A stretch of DNA of 64,000 bases from contig QIAU01000131.1 of the NCBI GenBank assembly GCA_003225055.1, positions 17,642 to 81,641 of the forward strand, in the 5' to 3' direction. The notes beneath the pieces were generated by a model. The model did no database searches. It saw only the letters and a list, made by a program, of their open reading frames with translations, and was not told the DNA's origin. The position numbers and the translations under genes were made by a program. Positions 43,001 to 51,520 of this stretch are shown in pieces. The DNA is from Acidobacteriota bacterium (GTDB lineage Bacteria; Acidobacteriota; Terriglobia; Terriglobales; Acidobacteriaceae). Numbering within the stretch: the first letter of the stretch is position 1; each line of letters begins with the position of its first letter.

Positions 43001-43462
43001 TTACCTCCGGTACTGCGTCGGCTGAGGGCCCTTCTCCAGGGTCTCGCGATCCCAGATCGCTCCCTCGCGGGTGTAATTGGCCAGCTCGAAATCCTGGGTT
43101 AACTCAAGAGCGTCGGTAGGACAGGCGTCCTCGCATAGGCCGCAGAACATGCAGCGGCTAAGATCGTAGGTGAAGGTCGTGAGTTCTTTGCGGCGGGTCT
43201 TCTCGTTTCTTTCACTGGAAACAACGATCAAGTTCTCCGGGCAAGCTAAGGCACACAAATCACAGGCAATACAAAGTGTCTCATTGGTATCGGGGTTGAC
43301 ATTGAGGCGAGGCGCTCCTCGATACCGCTCAGCCACTTGCGGCCGCTGCAAGGGATACTGTTCGGTATAGATCTGCTTAGGATCCTGGTAGCGGAACGTG
43401 ACTTTGAGACCCTTAATCAGGTCCACCAGGAGCATTTTGCGAAGCAGAGCCGGCATGCCCAT
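43001..43462 (-). CDS. nuoI: NADH-quinone oxidoreductase subunit I
   Basis: A 153-residue ferredoxin-like subunit of complex I holding clusters N6a and N6b. The two [4Fe-4S] motifs are CIACDLCALACPE and CMFCGLCEDACPT. The N-terminal helix MGMPALLRKMLLVDLIKGLK and the conserved RYRGAPRL-type loop match NuoI rather than free ferredoxins. The C-terminus ends RETLEKGPQPTQYR, with no extra domain. The ATG at 43460-43462 has no clear ribosome binding site. It is convergent with aguA across 112 nt that contain imperfect CTCTTAG/CTAAGAG dyads. It is isolated from other nuo genes in this window (nuoB is at position 1-467), so the complex I genes are dispersed. Confidence 0.93.
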   Translation of the reverse strand: MGMPALLRKMLLVDLIKGLKVTFRYQDPKQIYTEQYPLQRPQVAERYRGAPRLNVNPDTNETLCIACDLCALACPENLIVVSSERNEKTRRKELTTFTYDLSRCMFCGLCEDACPTDALELTQDFELANYTREGAIWDRETLEKGPQPTQYRR

Positions 43463-43884
43463 AGAAGTTAGGATAACACTCTCACCAAGAAAATGCAGAG
43501 CTCACCGGTGCGCAACTGACCCTGTAGCCGGGGTTTGCAGACGGGCACGAGGCGGGCACCGGGGAGGGAACTTGCCGGCATGTCTCAACGTAGAAGGGAG
43601 TGGAGAACATCATGAAGATTTTTGTCTTCTGTGCCGACCATCGCGTGGGCTGCGCTAAAGTTGCCGGCGATAGTCATCTCATACATCGTGGTAACAGCGG
43701 TAGGTGCCGGAAGTAGTGCGGACGGTCTTCCTCGCGGTGTTAAGGGCCTTGCATCCGTAGTCGGTCGGGGCCAATTTGCAAATTAGGTCGTTGGCCTGCC
43801 TGCGTCCCGCTACAATCAGATAGGATTCGGCAACCAGCCACTGACCATTAGCCACTGACCACTGCCATTACCGACGAACTCTGG
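43463..43884. other. 420-nt gap with a doubtful 34-aa frame and a small direct repeat
   Basis: No firm gene. An ATG at 43612 (GGAGA 6 nt upstream) opens 34 codons, ending at 43716, starting MKIFVFCADHRVGCAK; coding status is doubtful. AGCCACTGACCA occurs twice (43836-43847 and 43850-43861) just before tadA. Confidence 0.35.
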
Positions 43885-44340
43885 ATGGAAGAGGCGCTGC
43901 GTGCCGCGCAGCGTGCTCTCGAGGCAGGCGAGGTCCCAGTAGGCGCCGTGGTGGTTTGCAAGGGACGCCTTGTCGGCCGCGGCTGGAACCGCAATCTTGC
44001 CGACTCCGATCCCACCGCTCACGCCGAGATCGTTGCCCTGCGCGAGGCCGGTGCCGCCGTTGGCAACCACCGTCTCGCCGACTGTGACCTGTTTGCTACA
44101 ATTGAACCGTGCGCCATGTGTGCAGGCGCGGTGGTCCACGCCCGGCTTAAGCGACTGGTTTACGGCGCGGACGACCCTAAGGCTGGTGCCGTTCATTCAG
44201 TGATCGAGGTGCTGAATCACCCGCAACTCAACCATCGCATCGAAGTTCAGGGGGGCGTATTAGCCGGTCGCAGCGCAAAGTTGTTGCAGGAATTCTTCCG
44301 GAAAAGGCGAACTGAGCAACCAAGAGACTGCCGATCATAA
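43885..44340 (+). CDS. tadA: tRNA-specific adenosine deaminase (TadA type)
   Basis: A deaminase converting wobble A34 of tRNA-Arg(ACG) to inosine. The zinc site is HAE (in DPTAHAEIVALREAG) and PCAMCAGA (in TIEPCAMCAGAVVHAR). AGEVPVGAVVV and ADDPKAGAVHSV fit TadA rather than cytidine deaminases. With ATG 43885 the protein has 151 residues. The in-frame codons before it read ITDELW, which continues the usual TadA N-terminus (about six residues before the Met), and a TAG stop is 36 nt upstream. The true start could therefore be the ATT at 43867 or the CTG at 43855. The enzyme is normally essential. It is monocistronic, with the repeat at 43836-43861 in its leader. Confidence 0.9.
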   Translation: MEEALRAAQRALEAGEVPVGAVVVCKGRLVGRGWNRNLADSDPTAHAEIVALREAGAAVGNHRLADCDLFATIEPCAMCAGAVVHARLKRLVYGADDPKAGAVHSVIEVLNHPQLNHRIEVQGGVLAGRSAKLLQEFFRKRRTEQPRDCRS

Positions 44341-44390
44341 ATCCCGAGAGTAGCTAGCTGCTGACTACTACTACGCTATTGTTCTCACCC

Positions 44391-44437
44391 GGAGAGGTGC
44401 GTGAGCGATTGAAACGATCCGCCTCGAAAGCGGGTGA
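44391..44437 (+). pseudogene. 5' fragment of tRNA-Ser(CGA)
   Basis: GGAGAGG TG opens like a tRNA-Ser acceptor strand. A D-arm-like GAGCGATTGAAACG follows. The anticodon arm CCGC-CTCGAAA-GCGG is intact with anticodon CGA at 44425-44427. The variable arm is degenerate, and no T-arm (GGTTCGAATCC) or 3' acceptor strand follows. The D-loop GG has one change. This is a truncated tRNA gene, possibly left by an integration or deletion event. Confidence 0.6.
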
Positions 44438-44894
44438 AAAACTCCAACGCCAACGGAAATAAACAACTTATCTCGCCGAGTATAGCCCAAAATGGCGTAT
44501 GTGCGGCGAATTCTTGCCTCCTCGCTCTCCATCATTCTCATTCCAGAGTTACTCACAAAATCTATTGATGTCAATCCTTGACATGTTCAATTCATACTCC
44601 CCCAACGTCCTGCCATCACAACCCCAACCACCGAGCGATTCGGAGAATGGCGTCGCAAGCGCAACTAATTAACTCCGAACTTTCGAAAGGACGGTGGCCG
44701 GTGTCCTGTTCCGCTTTGCCATTTTTCTTGGCTGACATTTCCCTTCCCTCCTCTCCAGGTCCTTTGCGCAACGAGTTGGCGTCCTGCATGTCAATCTGAG
44801 TCATGCTTGCATACAATAGCCATATCAGACCGCTGACAAAGGGCCGTCCTGGGCAAGCATCAACTGACTTGTGTGGGTGCAGCGCAAACTCGGC
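44438..44894. other. Intergenic region, no gene seen
   Basis: About 450 nt of lower coding potential between the tRNA fragment and the GntR gene. Short frames have no ribosome binding sites. CCTCTCC at 44750 could pair with the tRNA fragment's acceptor strand but has no T-arm before it. Confidence 0.4.
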
Positions 44895-45632
44895 CTATCG
44901 CCGCGTAGTCCGCGTAGTGGAAGGACTGGTCAGTCGGAGGACTTTGTGTTTGGACTGGACGATGTGATCGTACATACGCTTGCGGGCCGCCTGGGGATCG
45001 TGCTCGCGGATGGCCTTGATGATGTCGCGGTGCTCCTGGATCGGAACTTCGCCATAGTAATGAATGTCGACAACCGCGTACATAATTCGCTCCATCAGAG
45101 AGCGCGCTTCGGCTACAGCCCTTACCAACATCTGATTGCGCGACAGGCGGGCGATTCCTACGTGAAAACGAGTGTCCCCTTCAATGAACTCCATATACTT
45201 TTCCAGGCTATCGGTACGGTAGGAAGTCTCGGCCCAGTCAGCCAGTTCCTCCAACAATGCCGAGTCAATGGCCTTTCTCGCGGCCAGCTCTGCCGCCGCG
45301 CATTCCACCGCAGTCCGGAATTCATAAACATCATTGAGTTCCTGCAGGGTTATTTGGCTGACGAAATAACCGCGGTTGGGAACAATTCGCAGCAGTCGTG
45401 CTTCCTGCAGGCGTAGTGCAGCCTCGCGCACGGGCGTCCGGCTCGACCGGTATCTTCGTGCCAGATCTTTCTCGGTCAGGGCCTGACCGGGAGCATGGAC
45501 GCCGCGTATGATGTCGCGCTTCAGGTCCTTATAAACCTTCTCGCTGAGCTTGTCTCGAGTGCCGGACGCGTAAGAAGCTCGGGCTCGCTTTCGAATTACA
45601 GCTGTGGCCACCTGTGTCTGCGTCCTCTCCAA
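44895..45632 (-). CDS. GntR-family regulator with FCD effector domain
   Basis: A regulator of about 245 residues. The winged helix-turn-helix is at about 28-95 (LSEKVYKDLKRDIIRGVHAPG, YRSSRTPVREAALRLQEARL). The C-terminal FCD domain is all-helical with ligand/metal residues in EFRTAVECAAAE, GDTRFHVGIARLSRN and EHRDIIKAI (Asp-His-His pattern). FCD regulators bind small organic acids or amino-acid derivatives. The start is uncertain: TTG at 45630-45632 opens the frame, and GTG at 45609-45611 is an alternative. It is transcribed divergently from the amidohydrolase operon across about 270 nt with a near-palindrome at 45801-45812, so it is the likely repressor or activator of that operon. Confidence 0.9.
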   Translation of the reverse strand: MERTQTQVATAVIRKRARASYASGTRDKLSEKVYKDLKRDIIRGVHAPGQALTEKDLARRYRSSRTPVREAALRLQEARLLRIVPNRGYFVSQITLQELNDVYEFRTAVECAAAELAARKAIDSALLEELADWAETSYRTDSLEKYMEFIEGDTRFHVGIARLSRNQMLVRAVAEARSLMERIMYAVVDIHYYGEVPIQEHRDIIKAIREHDPQAARKRMYDHIVQSKHKVLRLTSPSTTRTTRR

Positions 45633-45800
45633 TAAATGGTTGACTTGCGATATGGACTTACTGCAGCAGTCCTGCCTCGGGCAAAATCGTAAGCGCGCCG
45701 GTCATGCAAGTTACCTCGGCCACATTGGCCTGTCAACGACATTCCCCTGCGCCACCCTCCGTGTACAGCCAGAGCCGCGGCCAATCCATGTAGCATACTA

Positions 45801-45812
45801 TTGATATACCAA
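45801..45812. promoter_or_regulatory. Candidate GntR/FCD operator and promoter region
   Basis: TTGATATACCAA at 45801-45812 is a 12-bp near-palindrome (one mismatched pair) of the TTGnTATAnCAA form seen for FadR/VanR-type GntR operators. TTGACA follows at 45825-45830, with TACGTT 18 nt after it, as a possible promoter toward the amidohydrolase gene. Confidence 0.4.
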
Positions 45813-45897
45813 AACACAATATCCTTGACACCGCGGGATGACTGGAGGTACGTTTCGCGACTCAGACAACTACGTTTCCCCGCACCAGGGAGCACCC

Positions 45898-47253
45898 ATG
45901 GCTCTCAGCCATCGCCGCACTGACGGGTTCTGGCTCATCGCTCTGATCGCGATTTGCTTTCGCTTTGGGCCGGCGCTTGCCCAGCCGCAGGCAGAGGCGG
46001 CGCAAACCATCATCATTCGGGCGGGGAAACTTTTTGATCCGGCCGCCGGCCGCGTGCTCAACCACCCTGTAGTGGTGATCCGCGGTAACAAGATCGAATC
46101 GGTTTCATATGGGACAACGGTTCCCGTCTCTGGGGCCAAGCTGATTGATCTGGGAGAAGCAACTCTCCTGCCAGGTTTCATCGATGTGCATACGCATCTG
46201 ACGATGAATGCTGGTGGCGGCGGCTACGAGAGCTTGGGCATCTCTACGCCTCGCGCAGCTCTGATCGGGGCAAAGAATGCGCGGCTTACCTTGCTGGCGG
46301 GATTTACCACCGTCCGTAACGTCGGCGCTCAGGGTTATGCCGACGTGGCGCTCCGCGATGCCATCAACGACGGCGACGTGATTGGACCGCGCCTGCAGGT
46401 TTCCGGACCTGCCCTCGGCATCACGGGCGGACATTGCGATGACAATCTGCTCCCCTTTGAATTCCACCATTCCGCGGAAGGGGTAGCCGATGGCCCGGAG
46501 GCGATCATGCACCGTGTCCGTGAGGTGATCAAATACGGCGGCGATGTCGTTAAGTTTTGTGCTTCCGGAGGCGTGTTCTCAAAAGGCGATAACCCTCTTC
46601 TCGAGCAGTACAGTCCGGAGGAGATGAGAGTGTTGATCGCCGAGGCGCATCGGCTCGGCCGAAAGGTCGCGACTCATGCTCATTCCACTATCTCAATCAA
46701 AGACGCGGTGCGGGCGGGGGTGGATTCGATTGAGCACGGCATTTTTCTCGATCAGGAAGGCATCGAGCTCATGAAGGAACACCACACGTTCCTGGTGCCC
46801 ACGTCTTATCCGTTGTTCTGGTTTGAAGAACATGAATCGCAAATGAATCTCCCGCCATGGGTGATTGAGAAGGCGGCAATCATTATTCCAGCAGCCAAGA
46901 AAAACATGGCCGACGCCTTTCGCAACCGAGTGCGTGTTGCCCTGGGAACCGATGCCGGAGTCTATCCCCATGGCCTGAATGGAGGCGAGTTCTGGTCTAT
47001 GGTGACGCTAGGGTTAACCCCGGTGCAGGCCGTGCAAGCCGGCACCACCAATGCCGCTGAGCTGATGGGATGGTCCGATCGAATCGGTGCCATTCGCCCC
47101 GGTTTACTTGCCGACATCGTTGCCGTAAAAGGCGATCCCCTGGCTGATATCCGCTTGCTCCAGCATGTCCAGTTCGTAATGAAGGATGGCGTTGTTTATA
47201 AAAACGAATTCCCGGCTGAACCCTCAGGCGCCCGCGTACCGGCTGGGGATTGA
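45898..47253 (+). CDS. Exported amidohydrolase (imidazolonepropionase/prolidase-like)
   Basis: A 451-residue metal-dependent amidohydrolase with a signal peptide (LIALIAICFRFGPALAQ). The metal site is complete: DVHTHLTMN (HxH), KVATHAHSTISI (His and His), VKFCASGG before it with the bridging Lys region, and LGTDAGVYPHG (Asp). The sequence group resembles the Xaa-Pro-dipeptidase-like (Sgx9260) and imidazolonepropionase-related amidohydrolases that cleave N-acyl or dipeptide bonds. ATG 45898 has GGGAG 6 nt upstream; the frame from 45838 adds 20 non-signal residues. It is the first gene of a tight operon (TonB receptor after 36 nt). Its natural substrate is probably the compound the operon imports. 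Confidence 0.87.
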   Translation: MALSHRRTDGFWLIALIAICFRFGPALAQPQAEAAQTIIIRAGKLFDPAAGRVLNHPVVVIRGNKIESVSYGTTVPVSGAKLIDLGEATLLPGFIDVHTHLTMNAGGGGYESLGISTPRAALIGAKNARLTLLAGFTTVRNVGAQGYADVALRDAINDGDVIGPRLQVSGPALGITGGHCDDNLLPFEFHHSAEGVADGPEAIMHRVREVIKYGGDVVKFCASGGVFSKGDNPLLEQYSPEEMRVLIAEAHRLGRKVATHAHSTISIKDAVRAGVDSIEHGIFLDQEGIELMKEHHTFLVPTSYPLFWFEEHESQMNLPPWVIEKAAIIIPAAKKNMADAFRNRVRVALGTDAGVYPHGLNGGEFWSMVTLGLTPVQAVQAGTTNAAELMGWSDRIGAIRPGLLADIVAVKGDPLADIRLLQHVQFVMKDGVVYKNEFPAEPSGARVPAGD

Positions 47254-47289
47254 AGTGGTTCAATCAACAGGTGTATCGACGGGGGATCT

Positions 47290-50200
47290 ATGTGGCGCTC
47301 GAAACTGAACCGCACCGTGTTGTGGGTTGTTATGGCTGTTTCCCTTCCTGTCAACTCCGTGGCGCAAACGACCCAGGGCGGAATCGTGGGCGCTATACGC
47401 GATGAAAAAGGCGCCAACATTGCGGGGGCCAAGGTCACGGTCAGCAATGCCGCCACTGGCCTGCAGCGGGAAACAACTACGGCCGGCAACGGTCTTTTCC
47501 GCCTGCTGGCCCTGCCCACAGGAACCTACCAGCTCAAGGCGGAAGCGCCAGGATTCGCGACCGCTACCACAACCGGCGTCGAGGTGGGCGTGGATCAGAT
47601 CCGCAGGGTTGAGATCGTGCTCCACGTTGGTGTCAGGAACGAAATCGTCGAAGTGCAGGCCGATGCCGCCTTAACCCAGACCGAGACCTCCAAGCGAGGC
47701 GAGATTATTGACAATCGCAAAGTGGAGGAACTGCCGCTCAACGGCCGCGACTTTGCACAACTGGCGCGTTTGAATCCAGGCGTGGCCACCTCCGGCGGCG
47801 GCGGCGGCCAACAAGGTGGCGAAGGCGGCGTCTCGGGGTTCTCCTCCAATGGACTGCGCTCCACTTCCAACAATTTCATGGTGGACGGCATTGACAATAA
47901 TGACTACTTCGGCGGAGCCGCCGCTCAGATACCTTCCATTGACTCCATCCAGGAGTTTGAAGTCCAGACCAACACCTTTTCAGCCGAATACGGGAGAAAC
48001 TCCGGTTCGGTAGTCAACCTGGTGACTAAGTCCGGCTCGAACCAGCTGCACGGGTCGGTTTATGAATTTTTCCGCCACGATGCGCTGGATGCCCGCAACT
48101 TCTTTAACGCTTCTGCTTTTCCGAAGTCGGCGCTGCGTCTCAATCAGTTCGGAGGCACCCTCGGCGGGCCCATAATCAAGAACAACACCTTCTTTTTCCT
48201 GAACTACGAGGGCTTCCGCCGCGAAGCGGGAAACAATCGTGTCACCAACGTGCCTACGCTCGCCGAACGCGCAGGCAATTTCACCGACAACAATGGGAAT
48301 CCCATCAAGATCACGGTAGACCCGGTCAGCGCGCGGCTGTTCAATTTATTTCCCCAGCCAAACCTGAGCGACCCTTCGGGCAACTTCATCTCCTCTCCCA
48401 ATCAAACCGACGGGACGGATCAATTTCTGGTTAAAGTGGATCACCATCTCCGCAGTACTGACACGCTCTCCGCCCGCTACAGCCGGACCCGGATTGACAC
48501 CTTCTTCCCTTTCACCCCAGGACAGGCTGGAACCAACGTTCCCGGTTATGGCGTGAATCAAAACGGCGCTAACCATCTGGTCGCGCTCTCCTACACTCGC
48601 GTAATTAGTCCCCGCACCCTTAATGAAGCCCGGTTTGGTTTTAACCGGTCGGATATTTCGCTCGTCACCCAGCCGGGGCCCAAGGGCGCCGATTACGGGT
48701 TCAATACCGGGTGGGCAGCGAACGCCCCATTGAGTCTCGGCAACATTCCACAACTCGCATTCGCGGGAGGATTCGTTGGCGGAAGTTCGTCGGTCAGCAA
48801 TCTTGGAGGGGGTATTGATCAGCCCAACCGTACCGCCACCAATACTTTCCAGTGGATTGATAATCTTTCCCACACAACTGCCCGGCACTCTTTCAAGGTC
48901 GGCGGAGATATTCGCTATGTCCAGCTGAACCGCCTCTATGACCTTGCATTCAACGGCCAGATCACCTTCAGCGGACTCGACAACCTGGCCGGCACCGATG
49001 CCAGCGGAAATCCTGTCAACGTCCCCAACGCCTTGATTGACTTCGCACTGGGTATTCCCGACGGTGCCCTGCAATTCGTTGGCGATTCTCATCGTAACTT
49101 TCGTACCAGCAGCTATGGATTGTTCGCACAGGATAGCTTCAAAGTGCGCCACAACGTCACGTTAAACTATGGTCTGCGCTATGAACTAAATACGGTGTTG
49201 CACGAAGCGCATGGCCGGCTCAGTTCCTGGCGCCCCCAGAATTTCACTACCTTCCTGAATCCAACCGACCCCACTATCCAAAACAACCTGGCGGCGCTCG
49301 AAGCCTCGGGCATCGTCACGCAGGATCAGGTGGGCGGCATTTATAACGGCGATCACAACAATTTCGCCCCCCGCATTGGCCTCGCCTGGGACCTTTTCAA
49401 CGACGGCAAGACGGTACTCCGTTCCGCCTACGGTGTCTTTTACGAAACCATCATCGGCAACATTCCCGGCAACGTCATGTTGAACCCGCCGTTCTTGCCT
49501 GACTTCTTTACGCCCTTTCCTTTTGCCGGATGGCCGAACGCATTTGCTCCCTCCGGATTTCCCGTCCTTACCATCACGCAACAAAACCTGCGCACTCCCT
49601 ACGCCCAGCAGTTCAACTTCGGGGTCCAACATGAACTGCCGGGACGCATGCTGTTAGATGTCGCCTACGTCGGCACCACAGGCACAAAGCTGCCACGCTT
49701 CCGGCAGATTGATCAGGCCTACAGCACCAAGCAGCAAATCGACCAATTGACACCCGATGTGATCACTCGCATGGAGCTCATCGGCATTCCACCCCGCGTT
49801 GCCCAATTCTTGTACGGCAACCAGCTCTGGAGCGCGATGCCCAGTGTGGTGCGAACGCCCTATTTCGGATACGCCCAGTTGTTCCAGGCGGAGGACTCCG
49901 TGAGTTCCAATTACAACAGTCTGCAGGCCAAACTTGACAAGCGCTTCAGCCACGGGCTGTCGTTCCTGACCTCCTACACCTGGTCGCACTCCATTGATGG
50001 AGCGTCAGTCTTCTTCGGCTCGGGCGCAAACGCAACCACCATCTTCCCGCAGGACAACTACAACCTGAGGGCTGAGCGCGGCAGTTCGGATTTTGACATT
50101 CGCCATCGCCTGAGCTGGAGTTTCAACTATGCCGTGCCATCCTTTCGTCGCCTGCCCGAGTTTGTGGGCTCGGGATGGGAGCTCGGCGGCATTCTAACCC

Positions 50201-50640
50201 TGCAAACCGGGGAGCCTTTTTCAGCTCTCACCGGCAAGGGATTGAGCGGAACTGGACTGGGGAATGACCGGCCTAACCTGGTCGGCGACCCCAATGCCGG
50301 ACCTCACACCGTGCAGCAATGGTTCAACACCAGCGCTTTCGTCGACAACCAGCCGTTGACCTTTGGCACCGCCGGACGAAACATCGTTAGTGGCCCTGGA
50401 TATCGCGATTTTGATTTTTCTCTCCTGAAGAACACCAAAATCGGGGAGCGCATGAACGCGCAGTTCCGGGCCGAGCTTTTCAACATCTTCAATCATCCCA
50501 GCTTTGCCTTGCCGGCCAATATTTTGGCCGCGCCCAATTTCGGAGCGTTGTTCACCACGCCGGATGCCGCTCAAAACAATGTGGGGCTGGGTTCGGGCGG
50601 CCCTCGGCTCATCCAGTTCGCGCTGAAACTTAGCTTCTGA
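47290..50640 (+). CDS. TonB-dependent receptor with N-terminal CarboxypepD-reg domain (Oar-like)
   Basis: A 1116-residue outer-membrane protein. Residues 1-26 are a signal peptide. A carboxypeptidase-regulatory-like beta-sandwich follows (GGIVGAIRDEKGANIAGAKV to about 115). Then comes the plug (VEELPLNGRDFAQLARLNPG, GFSSNGLRSTSNNFMVDGID) and a large barrel that ends IQFALKLSF with terminal Phe. Plug motifs NSGSVVNLVTKSGSN and EYGRNSGS are typical of acidobacterial Oar proteins. ATG 47290 has GGGGGA 3 nt upstream. The stop overlaps the next ATG (TGATG). It likely imports or binds an organic ligand outside the cell; no siderophore signature is seen. A frame-broken relative is at 59017-62784. 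Confidence 0.92.
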   Translation: MWRSKLNRTVLWVVMAVSLPVNSVAQTTQGGIVGAIRDEKGANIAGAKVTVSNAATGLQRETTTAGNGLFRLLALPTGTYQLKAEAPGFATATTTGVEVGVDQIRRVEIVLHVGVRNEIVEVQADAALTQTETSKRGEIIDNRKVEELPLNGRDFAQLARLNPGVATSGGGGGQQGGEGGVSGFSSNGLRSTSNNFMVDGIDNNDYFGGAAAQIPSIDSIQEFEVQTNTFSAEYGRNSGSVVNLVTKSGSNQLHGSVYEFFRHDALDARNFFNASAFPKSALRLNQFGGTLGGPIIKNNTFFFLNYEGFRREAGNNRVTNVPTLAERAGNFTDNNGNPIKITVDPVSARLFNLFPQPNLSDPSGNFISSPNQTDGTDQFLVKVDHHLRSTDTLSARYSRTRIDTFFPFTPGQAGTNVPGYGVNQNGANHLVALSYTRVISPRTLNEARFGFNRSDISLVTQPGPKGADYGFNTGWAANAPLSLGNIPQLAFAGGFVGGSSSVSNLGGGIDQPNRTATNTFQWIDNLSHTTARHSFKVGGDIRYVQLNRLYDLAFNGQITFSGLDNLAGTDASGNPVNVPNALIDFALGIPDGALQFVGDSHRNFRTSSYGLFAQDSFKVRHNVTLNYGLRYELNTVLHEAHGRLSSWRPQNFTTFLNPTDPTIQNNLAALEASGIVTQDQVGGIYNGDHNNFAPRIGLAWDLFNDGKTVLRSAYGVFYETIIGNIPGNVMLNPPFLPDFFTPFPFAGWPNAFAPSGFPVLTITQQNLRTPYAQQFNFGVQHELPGRMLLDVAYVGTTGTKLPRFRQIDQAYSTKQQIDQLTPDVITRMELIGIPPRVAQFLYGNQLWSAMPSVVRTPYFGYAQLFQAEDSVSSNYNSLQAKLDKRFSHGLSFLTSYTWSHSIDGASVFFGSGANATTIFPQDNYNLRAERGSSDFDIRHRLSWSFNYAVPSFRRLPEFVGSGWELGGILTLQTGEPFSALTGKGLSGTGLGNDRPNLVGDPNAGPHTVQQWFNTSAFVDNQPLTFGTAGRNIVSGPGYRDFDFSLLKNTKIGERMNAQFRAELFNIFNHPSFALPANILAAPNFGALFTTPDAAQNNVGLGSGGPRLIQFALKLSF

Positions 50641-51518
50641 TGAGAACGCATTTACGAACATGCAGTCTGCGCGTTGTGATCCCGGCGGTCTTCGCCTGTT
50701 GCGGGCTGGCGCCTGCCCAGCCAGCTGTCCAACAGCTTGGCGCCGGGCTTTACGCGTACATCTCTGAAAACGATGCCAGTGCGAACTCCACCTTCCTGAT
50801 CGGGCGGAGGGGAATCCTGGTGGTTGATAGCGGCCTCAACGCCACCGAAGGAACGAAGTTGCTCGGCGCGATCCGGCAAGTCTCAAGTCTGCCTGTGAAA
50901 TTCATCATCAACACCCACTATCACCCCGACCACCAAGGCGGAAATGCCGCGGTCGGTCCGAATGCGGTTGTCATCACCACGGCCTTCACTCGCGAACGCA
51001 CTCTGGCGCTGATCAAAAGACCCGAGATGGAAGGCTTCCACTTTCGACCGGCGAATGTCACCTTTGAGAAACGGGTAACCGTCTACCTCGATCCTTATTC
51101 TGTCGATGCGTACTACCCCGGCAAGGCGCATACTTCCGGCGACGCCCTCGTCTACTTCCCCCAACAGCGCGTAATTGCAACCGGGGACCTGTTTCTAAAC
51201 CGGTCGTGCCCCGCCATGGACAACGGCAGCGTCGAAAACTGGATCCAAGCCTTGAATCAGGTTTTGGAGCTTCCCGTGGACCATGTTGTGCCCGGCCATT
51301 TCGAAGTTGGCACCAAGTCTGATCTGCGAAGATTTCGAAACTATTTGAGCGATCTTTTTCAGCAGGTTCGTGCCATAAAAGAGCGCGGTGCGACTCTTGA
51401 CCAGGTGCGGCACGAAGTCAACACGCAAAAATATGCTGATTTTCGCCAGTACCCGAAGTATCAAGCGAGCTTTGCCGATAACGCGGCCGTGATTTACCAG
51501 CAGTTGCAGGCACACTAG
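50640..51518 (+). CDS. Exported MBL-fold metallohydrolase
   Basis: A 292-residue metallo-beta-lactamase-fold protein with a signal peptide (VVIPAVFACCGLAPAQ). Zinc ligands: NTHYHPDHQGG (HxHxDH), the His in YPGKAHTSGDALVYF with ATGDLF (Asp), and VPGHFEVG (last His). The arrangement fits class B beta-lactamase-like/glyoxalase II-like hydrolases of the periplasm that are not necessarily drug-degrading. Its substrate is unknown. The ATG overlaps the TonB receptor stop by one base, so expression is coupled. The PLP enzyme gene starts 2 nt after its stop. It is one of five genes in the operon. Confidence 0.88.
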   Translation: MRTHLRTCSLRVVIPAVFACCGLAPAQPAVQQLGAGLYAYISENDASANSTFLIGRRGILVVDSGLNATEGTKLLGAIRQVSSLPVKFIINTHYHPDHQGGNAAVGPNAVVITTAFTRERTLALIKRPEMEGFHFRPANVTFEKRVTVYLDPYSVDAYYPGKAHTSGDALVYFPQQRVIATGDLFLNRSCPAMDNGSVENWIQALNQVLELPVDHVVPGHFEVGTKSDLRRFRNYLSDLFQQVRAIKERGATLDQVRHEVNTQKYADFRQYPKYQASFADNAAVIYQQLQAH

Positions 51519-51520
51519 AC

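Noticed and set aside
43612..43716. 34-aa open frame with a GGAGA site
   Set aside because: Kept only as a note in the gap description; there are no recognisable features, and the length is too short to support a gene without conservation data.
44740..44760. CCTCTCC as the missing 3' acceptor strand of the tRNA-Ser fragment (split tRNA or intron)
   Set aside because: There is no T-arm before it, and known bacterial tRNA introns do not sit in the variable arm; probably chance.
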